Source: DASQWP01 sp050697555
GTDB taxonomy: Bacteria > Actinomycetota > Thermoleophilia > Gaiellales > Gaiellaceae
Direction: 5' to 3'
DNA: 16,371 nt
NCBI GenBank assembly: GCA_050697555.1
Contig: JBOHAD010000053.1
Location: forward strand, 1 to 16,371
Below, in pieces: positions 7,310 to 13,993 of this stretch. The translations under genes were made by a program, and so were the position numbers. Each line of letters begins with the position of its first letter. Position 1 is the stretch's first letter. The notes beneath the pieces were generated by a model. The model was not told the DNA's origin, made no database searches, and saw only the letters and a list, made by a program, of their open reading frames with translations.

Positions 7310-7408
7310 ACGCTTGTGTTCCACCGTCACAAGCGTTTCAGGGCCCCGGGGGCCTCGTTCACCCTTCGCCTGGACGCGGTGGAGCTTGTGCTTGTGGAGC
7401 ACAAGCTC
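7310..7408. repeat. Inverted pair of related hairpins after atpG
   Basis: Two perfect hairpins lie in the gap between atpG and the Kelch gene (7267-7419). Hairpin 1: ACGCTTGTG (7310-7318), nine-base loop, CACAAGCGT (7328-7336). Hairpin 2: GAGCTTGTGC (7382-7391), seven-base loop, GCACAAGCTC (7399-7408). Comparing the reverse complement of 7312-7334 with 7384-7406, I count 19 of 23 identical positions, so the units are inverted copies. Their outermost pairs differ yet stay complementary. A near-palindrome (AGGGCCCCGGGGGCCT, 7340-7355) lies between them. No T-run follows hairpin 2 on the minus strand. Hairpin 2 is 11 nt beyond the atpG stop, so it could end or stabilise the atp mRNA. A BIME-like repeat is the other reading. 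Confidence 0.75.
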
Positions 7409-7419
7409 GAGCCGGCGGG

Positions 7420-8313
7420 CTACTGGGTGAGGGCGTCGGCGCCCGCGACGACCTCCAGGATCTCCTGGGTGATCTCGGCCTGGCGGGCGCGGTTCATGTC
7501 CAGCGTGAGGCTGTCGATCAGCTCGCCGGCGTTCTTGGACGCGTTCCGCATCGCCGTCATGCGCGCGCCATGCTCGGAGGCCGCGGACTCGAGAAGCGCG
7601 CGGTAGACGGTGGTCTCGAGGTAGGTCGGCAGCAGCCGCTCGAGGATCTGCTCCGGCTCGGGCTCGTAGATGAAGTCGCCCTCGAGCGCGATCTCGTACG
7701 CGCTCTTGGCCTCGTCCTCGTCGAGCAGCGTGCGGGGGATCGGGAGGACGTCCTCGACCTCGACGGTCTGCGTCAGCGGGGAGACGTAGTGGTTGAAGAC
7801 CATCACGACCCGGTCGACCTCGCGCTGGACGAAGAGGTCGGCGAGCTTGTGGGCAATCGCCTCGGCGTCGCCGTAGGTGGGGCGGTCGGTGAAGTCGACC
7901 CACGCCTGCTCGACGTCGTAGCGGCGGAAGCGGAGCGTCGAGCGGCCCTTCTTCCCGACGACCGCCCAGCGGACGTCCGCGCCTTCGGCCCGCGCCTCCC
8001 GCTCGAGCGCGAGCGCGCGCCTGATGATCTGGGCGTTGAACGCGCCGGCGAGGCCGCGGTCCCCGGTCACGGGCAGGATCGCCACGGAGCGGACGTCTTC
8101 GCGCGCCTCCAGGAGCGGGAAACCCCGGGCGGGCGTCGCGCGCGCGGTCCCGATCATGAGCTCGCGCATGCGCTCCGCGTACGGCCGCAGCGCCTCGATG
8201 CGCACCTCGGCGCGGCGGAGCTTCGCCGCGGCGACGAGCTCCATCGCCTTCGTGATCTTGCGCGTGTTGCGGACGGAGCGGAGGCGCCGCTTGATGTCCT
8301 GGACGGTTGCCAC
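7420..8313 (-). CDS. atpG: ATP synthase F1 subunit gamma
   Basis: A 297-residue gamma subunit, the central rotor shaft of the F1 motor. The N-terminal helix shows the family pattern IKRRLRSVRNTRKITKAMELVAAAKLRRA (residues 7-35). The Rossmann-like middle includes LPVTGDRGLAGAFNAQI (79-95). The C-terminal helix contains ASEHGARMTAMRNASKNAGELI and NRARQAEITQEILEVVAGADAL, which insert into the alpha/beta ring. Length is typical. The start is GTG at 8313, three bases after the atpA stop codon. This is the last ATP synthase gene present: the beta and epsilon genes that usually follow are absent, and a secreted Kelch protein gene comes next. Identity is secure. Confidence 0.97.
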   Translation of the reverse strand: MATVQDIKRRLRSVRNTRKITKAMELVAAAKLRRAEVRIEALRPYAERMRELMIGTARATPARGFPLLEAREDVRSVAILPVTGDRGLAGAFNAQIIRRALALEREARAEGADVRWAVVGKKGRSTLRFRRYDVEQAWVDFTDRPTYGDAEAIAHKLADLFVQREVDRVVMVFNHYVSPLTQTVEVEDVLPIPRTLLDEDEAKSAYEIALEGDFIYEPEPEQILERLLPTYLETTVYRALLESAASEHGARMTAMRNASKNAGELIDSLTLDMNRARQAEITQEILEVVAGADALTQ

Positions 8314-8316
8314 GAC

Positions 8317-9855
8317 CTAGCTTGCAGCTCCCACGAGCCCCGTGTCTTCCTTGACCGAGAAGGTCTCCTTGAACTTCTCGATCTCGGCCTTCGCCTTCTC
8401 CTGCAGCTCGTCCGGGAGATCCTTCCCCTCCCGGATCTCCTCGTAGAGCGAGCCCTCCGAGCCCAGGTACTCGCGCAGCTCCTGCTGGAAGCGTGGAACC
8501 TGGGCGGGCGGGACGTCGTCCAGGTAGCCGTTGATGCCCGCGAAGATGGCGACCACCTGCTCCTCGAGCGGCCACGGCTGGTACTGCGGCTGGTTGAGCG
8601 TGGCCACCATCCGCTCGCCGCGCGCGAGCGTCCGCTGCGTGGCGGGGTCGAGCTCCGACCCGAACTGGGCGAACGCCTCGAGCTCGCGGTACTGCGCCAG
8701 GTCGAGCTTGAGGCGGCCGGCCACCTTCTTCATGGCCTTCGTCTGCGCGTTCCCGCCCACCCGGGAGACGGAGATCCCGACGTTGATCGCCGGGCGCACG
8801 CCCGAGTAGAAGAGATCCGACTCGAGGAAGATCTGCCCGTCGGTGATGGAGATGACGTTCGTCGGGATGTAGGCCGAGACATCGCCCGCCTGCGTCTCGA
8901 TCACGGGCAGCGCCGTCAAGGAGCCGGCGTCGAGGTCGTCAGAGAGCTTGCACGCCCGCTCGAGCAGCCGAGAGTGCAGGTAGAAGACGTCGCCGGGATA
9001 GGCCTCGCGACCGGGAGGGCGGCGGAGGAGCAGGGACATCTGCCGGTACGCGTCCGCGTGCTTGGAGAGGTCGTCGTACATGCAGAGCGCGTGCCGGCCG
9101 CTGTAGAGGAAGTGCTCGCCCATCGCGCAGCCCGCGTACGGCGCCATCCACTTGATCGGAGCGGCCTCCGTCGCCGAGGCGGTGACGATGATCGTGTACT
9201 CCATCGCCCCGGCCTCCTTGAGGCGCTCGTGGACCTGCGCCACCGTCGAGGCCTTCTGGCCGATGGCGACGTAGACGCAGATCATGTCCTGGTCGCGCTG
9301 GTTCAGGATCGTGTCGACGAGGATGGCCGTCTTGCCCGTCGAGCGGTCGCCGATCACGAGCTCGCGCTGGCCGCGCCCGATCGGGATCATCGAGTCGATC
9401 GCCTTGATGCCCGTCTGCACGGGCTCCGACACAGGCTGCCGCTTGACCACGCCGGGCGCCTTGAACTCGAGCGGGCGCGTCTCCTTCGCGTCGATCGGGC
9501 CCGCGCCGTCGAGCGGCTCGCCGAGCGGGTTGACGATGCGCCCGACGAGCTCGTCTCCGACGGGAACGCTCATGACGCGCCCGGTGCGCTTGACGGTCTC
9601 GCCCTCGGCGACCTTCTGCCAGTCGCCGAAGAGGGCGACCCCGACGTTGTCCTCCTCGAGGTTGAGAGCGATGCCCGTGACGTCGTGCTCGAGCTCGAGC
9701 ATCTCCAGAGCCATGCAGCTCTCGAGGCCGTAGACGCGCGCGATGCCGTCGCCGATCTGGAGGACGGTGCCGATCTCGGCGAGCTCGGTCTCGACGTCGT
9801 ACTCCTCTATCCGCTGCTTGAGGATCGACGTGATCTCTTCTGGGCGTAGCTTCAC
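8317..9855 (-). CDS. atpA: ATP synthase F1 subunit alpha
   Basis: A 512-residue alpha subunit, forming the non-catalytic nucleotide sites and the alpha3beta3 ring. It starts MKLRPEEITSILKQRIEEY, as the family does. The P-loop reads GDRSTGKT (169-176); the fourth position is Ser where E. coli has Gln (GDRQTGKT) and mycobacteria have Lys. Other hallmarks are YVAIGQKASTV, YDDLSKHADAYRQMSLLLRR, PPGREAYPGDVFYLHSRLLER and SVSRVGG, where Arg365 is the arginine finger reaching the catalytic site. The start is GTG 9855, the only one that fits the N-terminus. Its AAGGAG ribosome site lies 11 bases upstream, overlapping the atpH stop. It ends three bases before atpG. The catalytic beta subunit gene is not in the window. 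Identity is secure. Confidence 0.98.
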   Translation of the reverse strand: MKLRPEEITSILKQRIEEYDVETELAEIGTVLQIGDGIARVYGLESCMALEMLELEHDVTGIALNLEEDNVGVALFGDWQKVAEGETVKRTGRVMSVPVGDELVGRIVNPLGEPLDGAGPIDAKETRPLEFKAPGVVKRQPVSEPVQTGIKAIDSMIPIGRGQRELVIGDRSTGKTAILVDTILNQRDQDMICVYVAIGQKASTVAQVHERLKEAGAMEYTIIVTASATEAAPIKWMAPYAGCAMGEHFLYSGRHALCMYDDLSKHADAYRQMSLLLRRPPGREAYPGDVFYLHSRLLERACKLSDDLDAGSLTALPVIETQAGDVSAYIPTNVISITDGQIFLESDLFYSGVRPAINVGISVSRVGGNAQTKAMKKVAGRLKLDLAQYRELEAFAQFGSELDPATQRTLARGERMVATLNQPQYQPWPLEEQVVAIFAGINGYLDDVPPAQVPRFQQELREYLGSEGSLYEEIREGKDLPDELQEKAKAEIEKFKETFSVKEDTGLVGAAS

Positions 9856-9862
9856 TCTGTGC

Positions 9863-10396
9863 TCATCTCCTTGCGGTTAGTTCCTGCCTCAGGTGGTCCA
9901 GCCGGCCGCGCACGCTCGCGTCGAGGCGCTGCGAGCCGGCCTGGACGACGATGCCGCCGATGATGGAGGGGTCGACGCGCCGGCTCGCCTCGACGCGGCG
10001 CCCGGAGGCGTCCTCGATCTGACGGACGACGCGGGCGGCGTCCTCGTCGGAGAGCTCGACGGCGGTCGTGAGCGCGAGCTCGAGCACCTGCGCCTCGCGT
10101 GCGATCAGCCTCTCGAGCTCGGCCTGGATCTCCTGGATCTCGGCAATACGACCCTTCTCGGCGACGAGGAGGAGGAAGTTGCGGACGAGCTCGTCCGCGT
10201 CGCCGAGCGCCGCGGCGAGCGCGTCGCGCTTCACGTGCGGCTCGATCTGGGGGTTGCGGAGAAGGCCGCGCAGCTCATCGGACGACTCCACGGCGGCGGC
10301 GAAGTCGGCGAGCCCTTCGCGGACCTCGGCGAGGCGGCCCTTCTCGCCGGCGGCCCCGAGGAGGGCCTCGGCGTACACGCGGTGGGCGACGGCCAC
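9863..10396 (-). CDS. atpH: ATP synthase F1 subunit delta
   Basis: A 177-residue delta subunit, the connector of the peripheral stalk to the top of F1. The N-terminal six-helix domain starts MAVAHRVYAEALLGAAGEKGRL. The later part has the family motif RNFLLLVAEKGRIAEIQEI, and the C-terminal region ends with DPSIIGGIVVQAGSQRLDASVRGRLDHLRQEL (the last portion is the strong signature GGIVVQAG). Length matches the family. Its GTG start shares one base with the atpF stop codon (TAGTG), so the genes are translationally coupled. Its TGA stop overlaps the ribosome site used by atpA. Identity is secure. Confidence 0.96.
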   Translation of the reverse strand: MAVAHRVYAEALLGAAGEKGRLAEVREGLADFAAAVESSDELRGLLRNPQIEPHVKRDALAAALGDADELVRNFLLLVAEKGRIAEIQEIQAELERLIAREAQVLELALTTAVELSDEDAARVVRQIEDASGRRVEASRRVDPSIIGGIVVQAGSQRLDASVRGRLDHLRQELTARR

Positions 10397-10947
10397 TAGT
10401 TCTCGCTCGCGATCCGCTTGACGTCGATCTCCTCGATCGTCTCGTCGATCAAGCGCCGCTGGTCGTCCGCGTCGAGGACCTTGCCCGTCACCTTCTCGGA
10501 GGCGAGGAGCGTGAGCTCGACGACGTCCCGGCGGATCCCCTCCCGGAGCTTGACGTTCTCGGCCTCGATCTCCTCGCGGTTCTTGTCCAGCCGCTCCTGG
10601 AGGTCGGCCTCCGCGCGCTCGCGCGCCTGATCGAGCTGCCGCTGCGCCTGACGGCGCGTGTCGTCGAGGATGCGGTCCCGCTCGGCCTTCGCCTCCTCGC
10701 GCTCGCGGCGCACGGACTCGCGGAGCTCGCGCGCCTCGTGGCGCGCCTTGTCCGCCTCGTCGAGCGCCTCGCGGATGCGGTCGCGGCGTGCGTCGATGAG
10801 ACCCTGGATGCGCCCGAATGCCAGACGCCTGAGCACGAAGAGCACGATCAGGAACGTGACGATCGTCCAGATCATCAGACCGGGGACGACGTCGATGAGA
10901 GCGTTGCCCCCGTTCTCCTCCTGTGCGAGCAGCAGTGCGGTCAGCAT
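10396..10947 (-). CDS. atpF: ATP synthase Fo subunit b (peripheral stalk)
   Basis: A 183-residue b subunit. It has one N-terminal membrane span (about residues 20-42, LIDVVPGLMIWTIVTFLIVLF), then LRRLAFGRIQGLIDARRDRI, typical of the span-to-stalk junction. A long, highly charged helix of Arg, Glu and Ala follows, which should form the coiled-coil stator with a second b. The C-terminal part (LTLLASEKVTGKVLDADDQRRLIDE) should bind delta. It begins four bases after the atpE stop and its own stop overlaps the atpH start by one base. Only one b-type gene is seen, so a b homodimer is expected rather than b/b'. Identity is secure. Confidence 0.96.
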   Translation of the reverse strand: MLTALLLAQEENGGNALIDVVPGLMIWTIVTFLIVLFVLRRLAFGRIQGLIDARRDRIREALDEADKARHEARELRESVRREREEAKAERDRILDDTRRQAQRQLDQARERAEADLQERLDKNREEIEAENVKLREGIRRDVVELTLLASEKVTGKVLDADDQRRLIDETIEEIDVKRIASEN

Positions 10948-10951
10948 CGGC

Positions 10952-11212
10952 CTAGACGAGAACGAAGGCGAGCAGGCCGCCGAGGAGGGCGTAGAAGACG
11001 ACCGCCTCGGTGAGCGCGAAGCCGAGCCACTGGATGCCGGTGAGCTCGCCTCGCAGCTCGGGCTGGCGCGCGACCGCCTGGATCATCGAGCCGAAGATCG
11101 TGCCGATGCCGATGCCGGCGCCGACCGCGCCGAGGCCGACGCCGACGCCGAAGGCGATCGCCTTGCCGAGATCGGCCACGTCGCCTTCGAGCTGAGCAAA
11201 GAGAATGTCCAC
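10952..11212 (-). CDS. atpE: ATP synthase Fo subunit c (rotor ring)
   Basis: An 86-residue hairpin protein of two membrane helices that forms the rotating ring. The first helix has an unusually long Gly-x-Gly series (GVGVGLGAVGAGIGIG, residues 22-37), the polar loop is ARQPEL (48-53), and the second helix bears the ion-carrying Glu69 (GFALTEAVVFYALL). The position after the Glu is Ala, and the first-helix position corresponding to Gln32 of the Ilyobacter c subunit is Ile. Both argue for protons rather than sodium as the coupling ion (inference). The start is GTG 11212, behind a very strong AAGGAGG that overlaps the atpB stop codon. High expression would fit the many copies of c needed per complex. 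Identity is secure. Confidence 0.97.
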   Translation of the reverse strand: MDILFAQLEGDVADLGKAIAFGVGVGLGAVGAGIGIGTIFGSMIQAVARQPELRGELTGIQWLGFALTEAVVFYALLGGLLAFVLV

Positions 11213-11216
11213 GCTT

Positions 11217-11223
11217 CCTCCTT
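11217..11223 (-). promoter_or_regulatory. Strong ribosome binding site of atpE overlapping the atpB stop
   Basis: Minus-strand AAGGAGG, four bases before GTG 11212, shares bases with the TAA stop of atpB (TAAGGAGG). It fixes the GTG start of atpE and is consistent with strong, coupled translation of the c subunit. Confidence 0.7.
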
Positions 11224-12055
11224 AGTGTTCGGGTTCGATGGCGCCGCCGATGTAGATCGCGGAGAGCAGCGCGAAGACGAAGGCCTGGATGGTGACGACG
11301 ATGACGACCTCGAAGAGGTAGACCGCGGTCCCGACGGGAACCGCGATGATCGCGAGGGCGAGGTTCCCGAAGATGAAGATGAGGCCGATCATGACGATGA
11401 AGAGCATGTGGCCCGCGAGCATGTTGGCGAAGAGCCGCACGGAGAGGGAGATCAGGCGCATGAACTGCGAGATCACCTCGAGCGGCACGATGAGAAAGAG
11501 CAGGCCCTTCGGCGCCCCTTGGGGGATCCAGCTCTTGAAGTAGGCGATCGGCCCGTTAAAGCGGATGCCCTCGTAGTGCGTGGAGAGGAAGGTGATGAGG
11601 GCGAGGGCGAGCGTCACGCTCAGGTTGGCTGTCGCCGCGTAGATCCCCCACGTGGGGACGTCGGCGCCGAAAAGCTCGAAGGTGTCGTTCGAGATCGGCA
11701 GCGGGATGAACCCGACCAGGTTCAGCACCCAGATGAAGAGGAAGAGCGAGGCGACGTAGGGGAACCAGCGCCCGATTCCCTTGGAAGGCAGGTTGCCCTC
11801 CGCGATCTGGCCCTGCATGAGCTCGTAGAGGGCCTCACCCGTCGTCTGGCGGCGGGCGGGGCGGAGGGAGAGGCCGAAGCGCATGAGCCAGATGCCGAGA
11901 AGGATGGTGACGGCGCCGCCCACCCAGAGGTAGACGACCGCCTTGTTGACCGAGAGGTCGATCGGCCCGAGCTCGAGCGGGATCCAGGGCTCGAGCACGA
12001 ACTCGTGCTGGGGGCTGAACTCTTCCTCCGCAGCCGCCGCGAAGAGGATGCTCAT
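11222..12055 (-). CDS. atpB: ATP synthase Fo subunit a
   Basis: A 277-residue membrane protein that forms the proton half-channels next to the c ring. It has several hydrophobic spans. The essential arginine is Arg207 in SVRLFANMLAGH (205-216), and the last span contains IQAFVFALLSAIYI (256-269), with the conserved Gln257. The segment PLEVISQFMRLISLS leads into the arginine helix as in other a subunits. The N-terminus is Glu-rich and polar. The gene overlaps the upstream atpI-like gene by four bases (ATGA), showing translational coupling. Length and motifs are normal for a bacterial a subunit. Identity is secure. Confidence 0.97.
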   Translation of the reverse strand: MSILFAAAAEEEFSPQHEFVLEPWIPLELGPIDLSVNKAVVYLWVGGAVTILLGIWLMRFGLSLRPARRQTTGEALYELMQGQIAEGNLPSKGIGRWFPYVASLFLFIWVLNLVGFIPLPISNDTFELFGADVPTWGIYAATANLSVTLALALITFLSTHYEGIRFNGPIAYFKSWIPQGAPKGLLFLIVPLEVISQFMRLISLSVRLFANMLAGHMLFIVMIGLIFIFGNLALAIIAVPVGTAVYLFEVVIVVTIQAFVFALLSAIYIGGAIEPEH

Positions 12056-12444
12056 CGCGGGGAGCCCCCGGCGAAGTAGGCGAGTACGCTGAGCCCGAGC
12101 TCGGCGCTGTAGGCGGCCGCGTAGACGAGCGCTCCGGCGAGCGCCAGGTACGGGTCGGCGGCGGCGAGCGCCACGAGGGCGACGCCGAGCAGGATCCCGC
12201 GGCCCATCATCCCGAAGGCGACGAGGCCGGAGCCGCGCAGCGTCGGCTCGTGGATCCCGACGCGGGCGAGCACGAGGCCGAGCGCCTGGCTCGCCGCCCA
12301 GAGGACGGCGCCGAGCGCCCAGCCCTGGACGCGCCAGCCCGCGACGAGGAAGAGCGGGAGCGCGAGGGCGACGACGGCGCCGCCGAGGACGATGGGCAGC
12401 CGCCGATCCGGCATGGGACGCGGGGTGAGGAGCGCCGAGGGCAT
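12052..12444 (-). CDS. Small membrane protein, putative AtpI-like ATP synthase accessory protein
   Basis: A small integral membrane protein with four hydrophobic segments, overlapping the atpB start by four bases (ATGA). A four-span protein of this size directly before atpB is the usual position of AtpI, which helps assemble the c ring and its metal supply. Sequence alone gives only weak support, so the assignment is by position and topology. The longer open frame begins with a TTG at 12525 and a non-hydrophobic leader. I prefer ATG 12444 (130 residues, MPSALLTPRP...), with a weak AGG eight bases upstream. ATG 12414 (MPDRRLPIVLGG...) is also possible. No catalytic motif is visible. Confidence 0.6.
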   Translation of the reverse strand: MPSALLTPRPMPDRRLPIVLGGAVVALALPLFLVAGWRVQGWALGAVLWAASQALGLVLARVGIHEPTLRGSGLVAFGMMGRGILLGVALVALAAADPYLALAGALVYAAAYSAELGLSVLAYFAGGSPR

Positions 12445-12558
12445 CAGAGAGCCTGGGGCGAGGTGCGGGCGGCGGCCACTGCGGACTGCATCGTATCCGC
12501 CCTCAGGGTAGCAGCCGGGGCTCAAGTTCGTGACACCCCGACACCGCTCTAGAGCTTG
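12445..12558 (-). promoter_or_regulatory. Leader region upstream of the ATP synthase operon
   Basis: The gap between the decarboxylase terminator and the atpI-like start is where an atp operon promoter should lie. I see a TACCCT (minus strand, 12505-12510), which fits the loose TAnnnT form of actinobacterial -10 boxes, but no convincing -35 box. A five-pair stem, CGGGG (12516-12520) with CCCCG (12536-12540), and a perfect palindrome GCTCTAGAGC (12546-12555) lie further upstream and could be a regulator site. The promoter is expected from context rather than clearly seen. Confidence 0.3.
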
Positions 12559-12582
12559 AAAAGCGCGCTACTTTGTGCGCGC
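12559..12582 (-). terminator. Intrinsic-type terminator at the decarboxylase stop codon
   Basis: On the minus strand GCGCGC, loop ACAAAGTA, GCGCGC is followed at once by TTTT. The left arm is inside the last codons of the decarboxylase and the TAG stop overlaps the loop and right arm. It is short (6 bp, all GC), but the T-run supports a terminator that would separate the glyA-upp-wecA-decarboxylase unit from the atp operon. Confidence 0.6.
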
Positions 12583-13989
12583 CACGAGAGCGGCGCCGAG
12601 CTCCCGGATCACGTCCACGAGCAGATCCACGTCCTCCTCCCGTGTGCGCCAGTTGACGATCGCCGGTCGAAACGCGACGCGGCCTTCGTAGCGCGTGGTT
12701 CCTACGTAGACGCGGCCGTCAGTGAGGACGTTCTCGCCCAACCGCGCGTTCAGCCCGTCGAGCTCCTCCTCGGGCACGCCCGGCGGGCGGAAGCGGAAGA
12801 GGACGATGTTGAGCGGCACCTCGGCGAGGCGCTCGAGATCGGGCGCCTCGTCCACGCGGCGCGCGAGCCGCTGAGCGAGCTCGAGGTGGCGCTCCACCAG
12901 CTCCCGGTAGCCGGCGCGGCCGTACGCCTTGAGGGTCGCCCACACCGCGAGCGAACGGCCCCGGCGCGACGACTCCGGGCCGGCGAAGCCGTAGTTCGGG
13001 CGCGGGTCGCCGGGAGGGGGCAGGTAGGCGGCGTCGAGCGAGAAGACCTTGCCGAGCCTCGACGGGTCGCGCACGAACGCGAACCCGCAGTCGTACGGCA
13101 CGTTGAGCCACTTGTGGCCGTCGGCGACGACGGAGTCGGCGCGCTCGACGCCGTCGGCGAGAGGCGCGGAGTCGGGCACCAGCCGCGCGAAGAGCCCGAA
13201 CGCGCCGTCGACGTGGAGCCACGCGCCGTACCGCTCCGCCAGATCGGCCAGGCGCGCGAGCGGGTCGAAGTCGCCCGCGTTCACCTCACCCGCGTTCCCG
13301 ATGAGGATCGCGGGCGCGCCGTCGAGACCGCGGAGCGCGTCTTCGAGCGCCTCGGCATCCAGCCGTCCGGCGGCGTCGCGCGCGAACGTGCTCACGCTCG
13401 CGCGGCCGATGCCGAGCATGGCGAGGGCCTTGCGCGCGCTCTCGTGGAGGTAGCCGCTCGAGTAGACCGGGACGATGGGAAGTCCTACGAAGCCCTCCTC
13501 GGCAACGTCGCGGCCGTGACGGTCGCCCCACCACTGCCGCCCGGCCGCGAGCCCGACGAAGTTCGCCATCGTGGCGCCGGTCGTGAGGACGCCGCCGAAG
13601 GGCGCCGGGAGCCCGAAGAGCTCCTTCAGCCAGTCGAGGGCGACCGTCTCGAGCCGCGCAGCGCTGGGCCCGGCGACCCAGACCCCGGCCATCTGGTCGA
13701 TGGTCGAGGCGAGCCAGTCGGCGCCGAGCGCGGCGGGCGTGACGCCGCCCGTCACGAAGTGGAAGAAGCGCGGGCCGGCGGAATGGACTGCCCCCTCGAA
13801 CCCCTCGGCCGCCAGCTCGGCGAGCGCGGCGAGGGCGCCCCCGCCCTCGTCCGGCAGGGAGCCCCCGAAGGAGGCGAGGGCCTCCTCGATCCGCTGCGCG
13901 CGCACCGGGCGGGCGTCGAGCTCCCGGAGGTAGCGAACGGCCTCGCGGGCCGCGAGCTCGAGTGCGGGCTCGAACTCCTCTCGTCTCAA
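12568..13989 (-). CDS. PLP-dependent group II amino acid decarboxylase family protein
   Basis: A 473-residue enzyme of the pyridoxal phosphate group II decarboxylase family (aromatic amino acid, glutamate and related decarboxylases). The PLP lysine is Lys293 in DGHKWLNVPYDCG (290-302). The PLP-pyridine aspartate is Asp261 in WLHVDGAFG, and the phosphate-binding region is TTGATMANFVGLAAGR (136-151). The segment GPRFFHFVTGG replaces the HP-x-F motif of classical aromatic decarboxylases, so the substrate cannot be named. Some relatives act as aldehyde synthases or are of unknown function. The start is TTG 13989, four bases after the WecA-like gene's stop, with no clear ribosome site, suggesting coupled translation. 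A terminator-like hairpin overlaps the stop codon. The gene sits between genes that are usually adjacent in actinobacteria. Family is secure, substrate unknown. Confidence 0.85.
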   Translation of the reverse strand: MRREEFEPALELAAREAVRYLRELDARPVRAQRIEEALASFGGSLPDEGGGALAALAELAAEGFEGAVHSAGPRFFHFVTGGVTPAALGADWLASTIDQMAGVWVAGPSAARLETVALDWLKELFGLPAPFGGVLTTGATMANFVGLAAGRQWWGDRHGRDVAEEGFVGLPIVPVYSSGYLHESARKALAMLGIGRASVSTFARDAAGRLDAEALEDALRGLDGAPAILIGNAGEVNAGDFDPLARLADLAERYGAWLHVDGAFGLFARLVPDSAPLADGVERADSVVADGHKWLNVPYDCGFAFVRDPSRLGKVFSLDAAYLPPPGDPRPNYGFAGPESSRRGRSLAVWATLKAYGRAGYRELVERHLELAQRLARRVDEAPDLERLAEVPLNIVLFRFRPPGVPEEELDGLNARLGENVLTDGRVYVGTTRYEGRVAFRPAIVNWRTREEDVDLLVDVIRELGAALVARTK

Positions 13990-13993
13990 GTCG

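Noticed and set aside
7316..7606. Plus-strand open frame of 96 codons starting GTG, with a strong AGGAGGAGG six bases upstream
   Set aside because: Most of it runs antisense through the 3' part of atpG, and its first third is made of the two hairpins. It has no recognisable domain, and the SD-like string in GC-rich DNA can arise by chance. Worth keeping in mind only if ribosome profiling shows signal.
12445..12525. Extended N-terminus of the atpI-like protein from a TTG at 12525
   Set aside because: The extra 27 residues are non-hydrophobic, the start is TTG, and a plausible ATG with a membrane-spanning protein follows. A shorter start is more likely.
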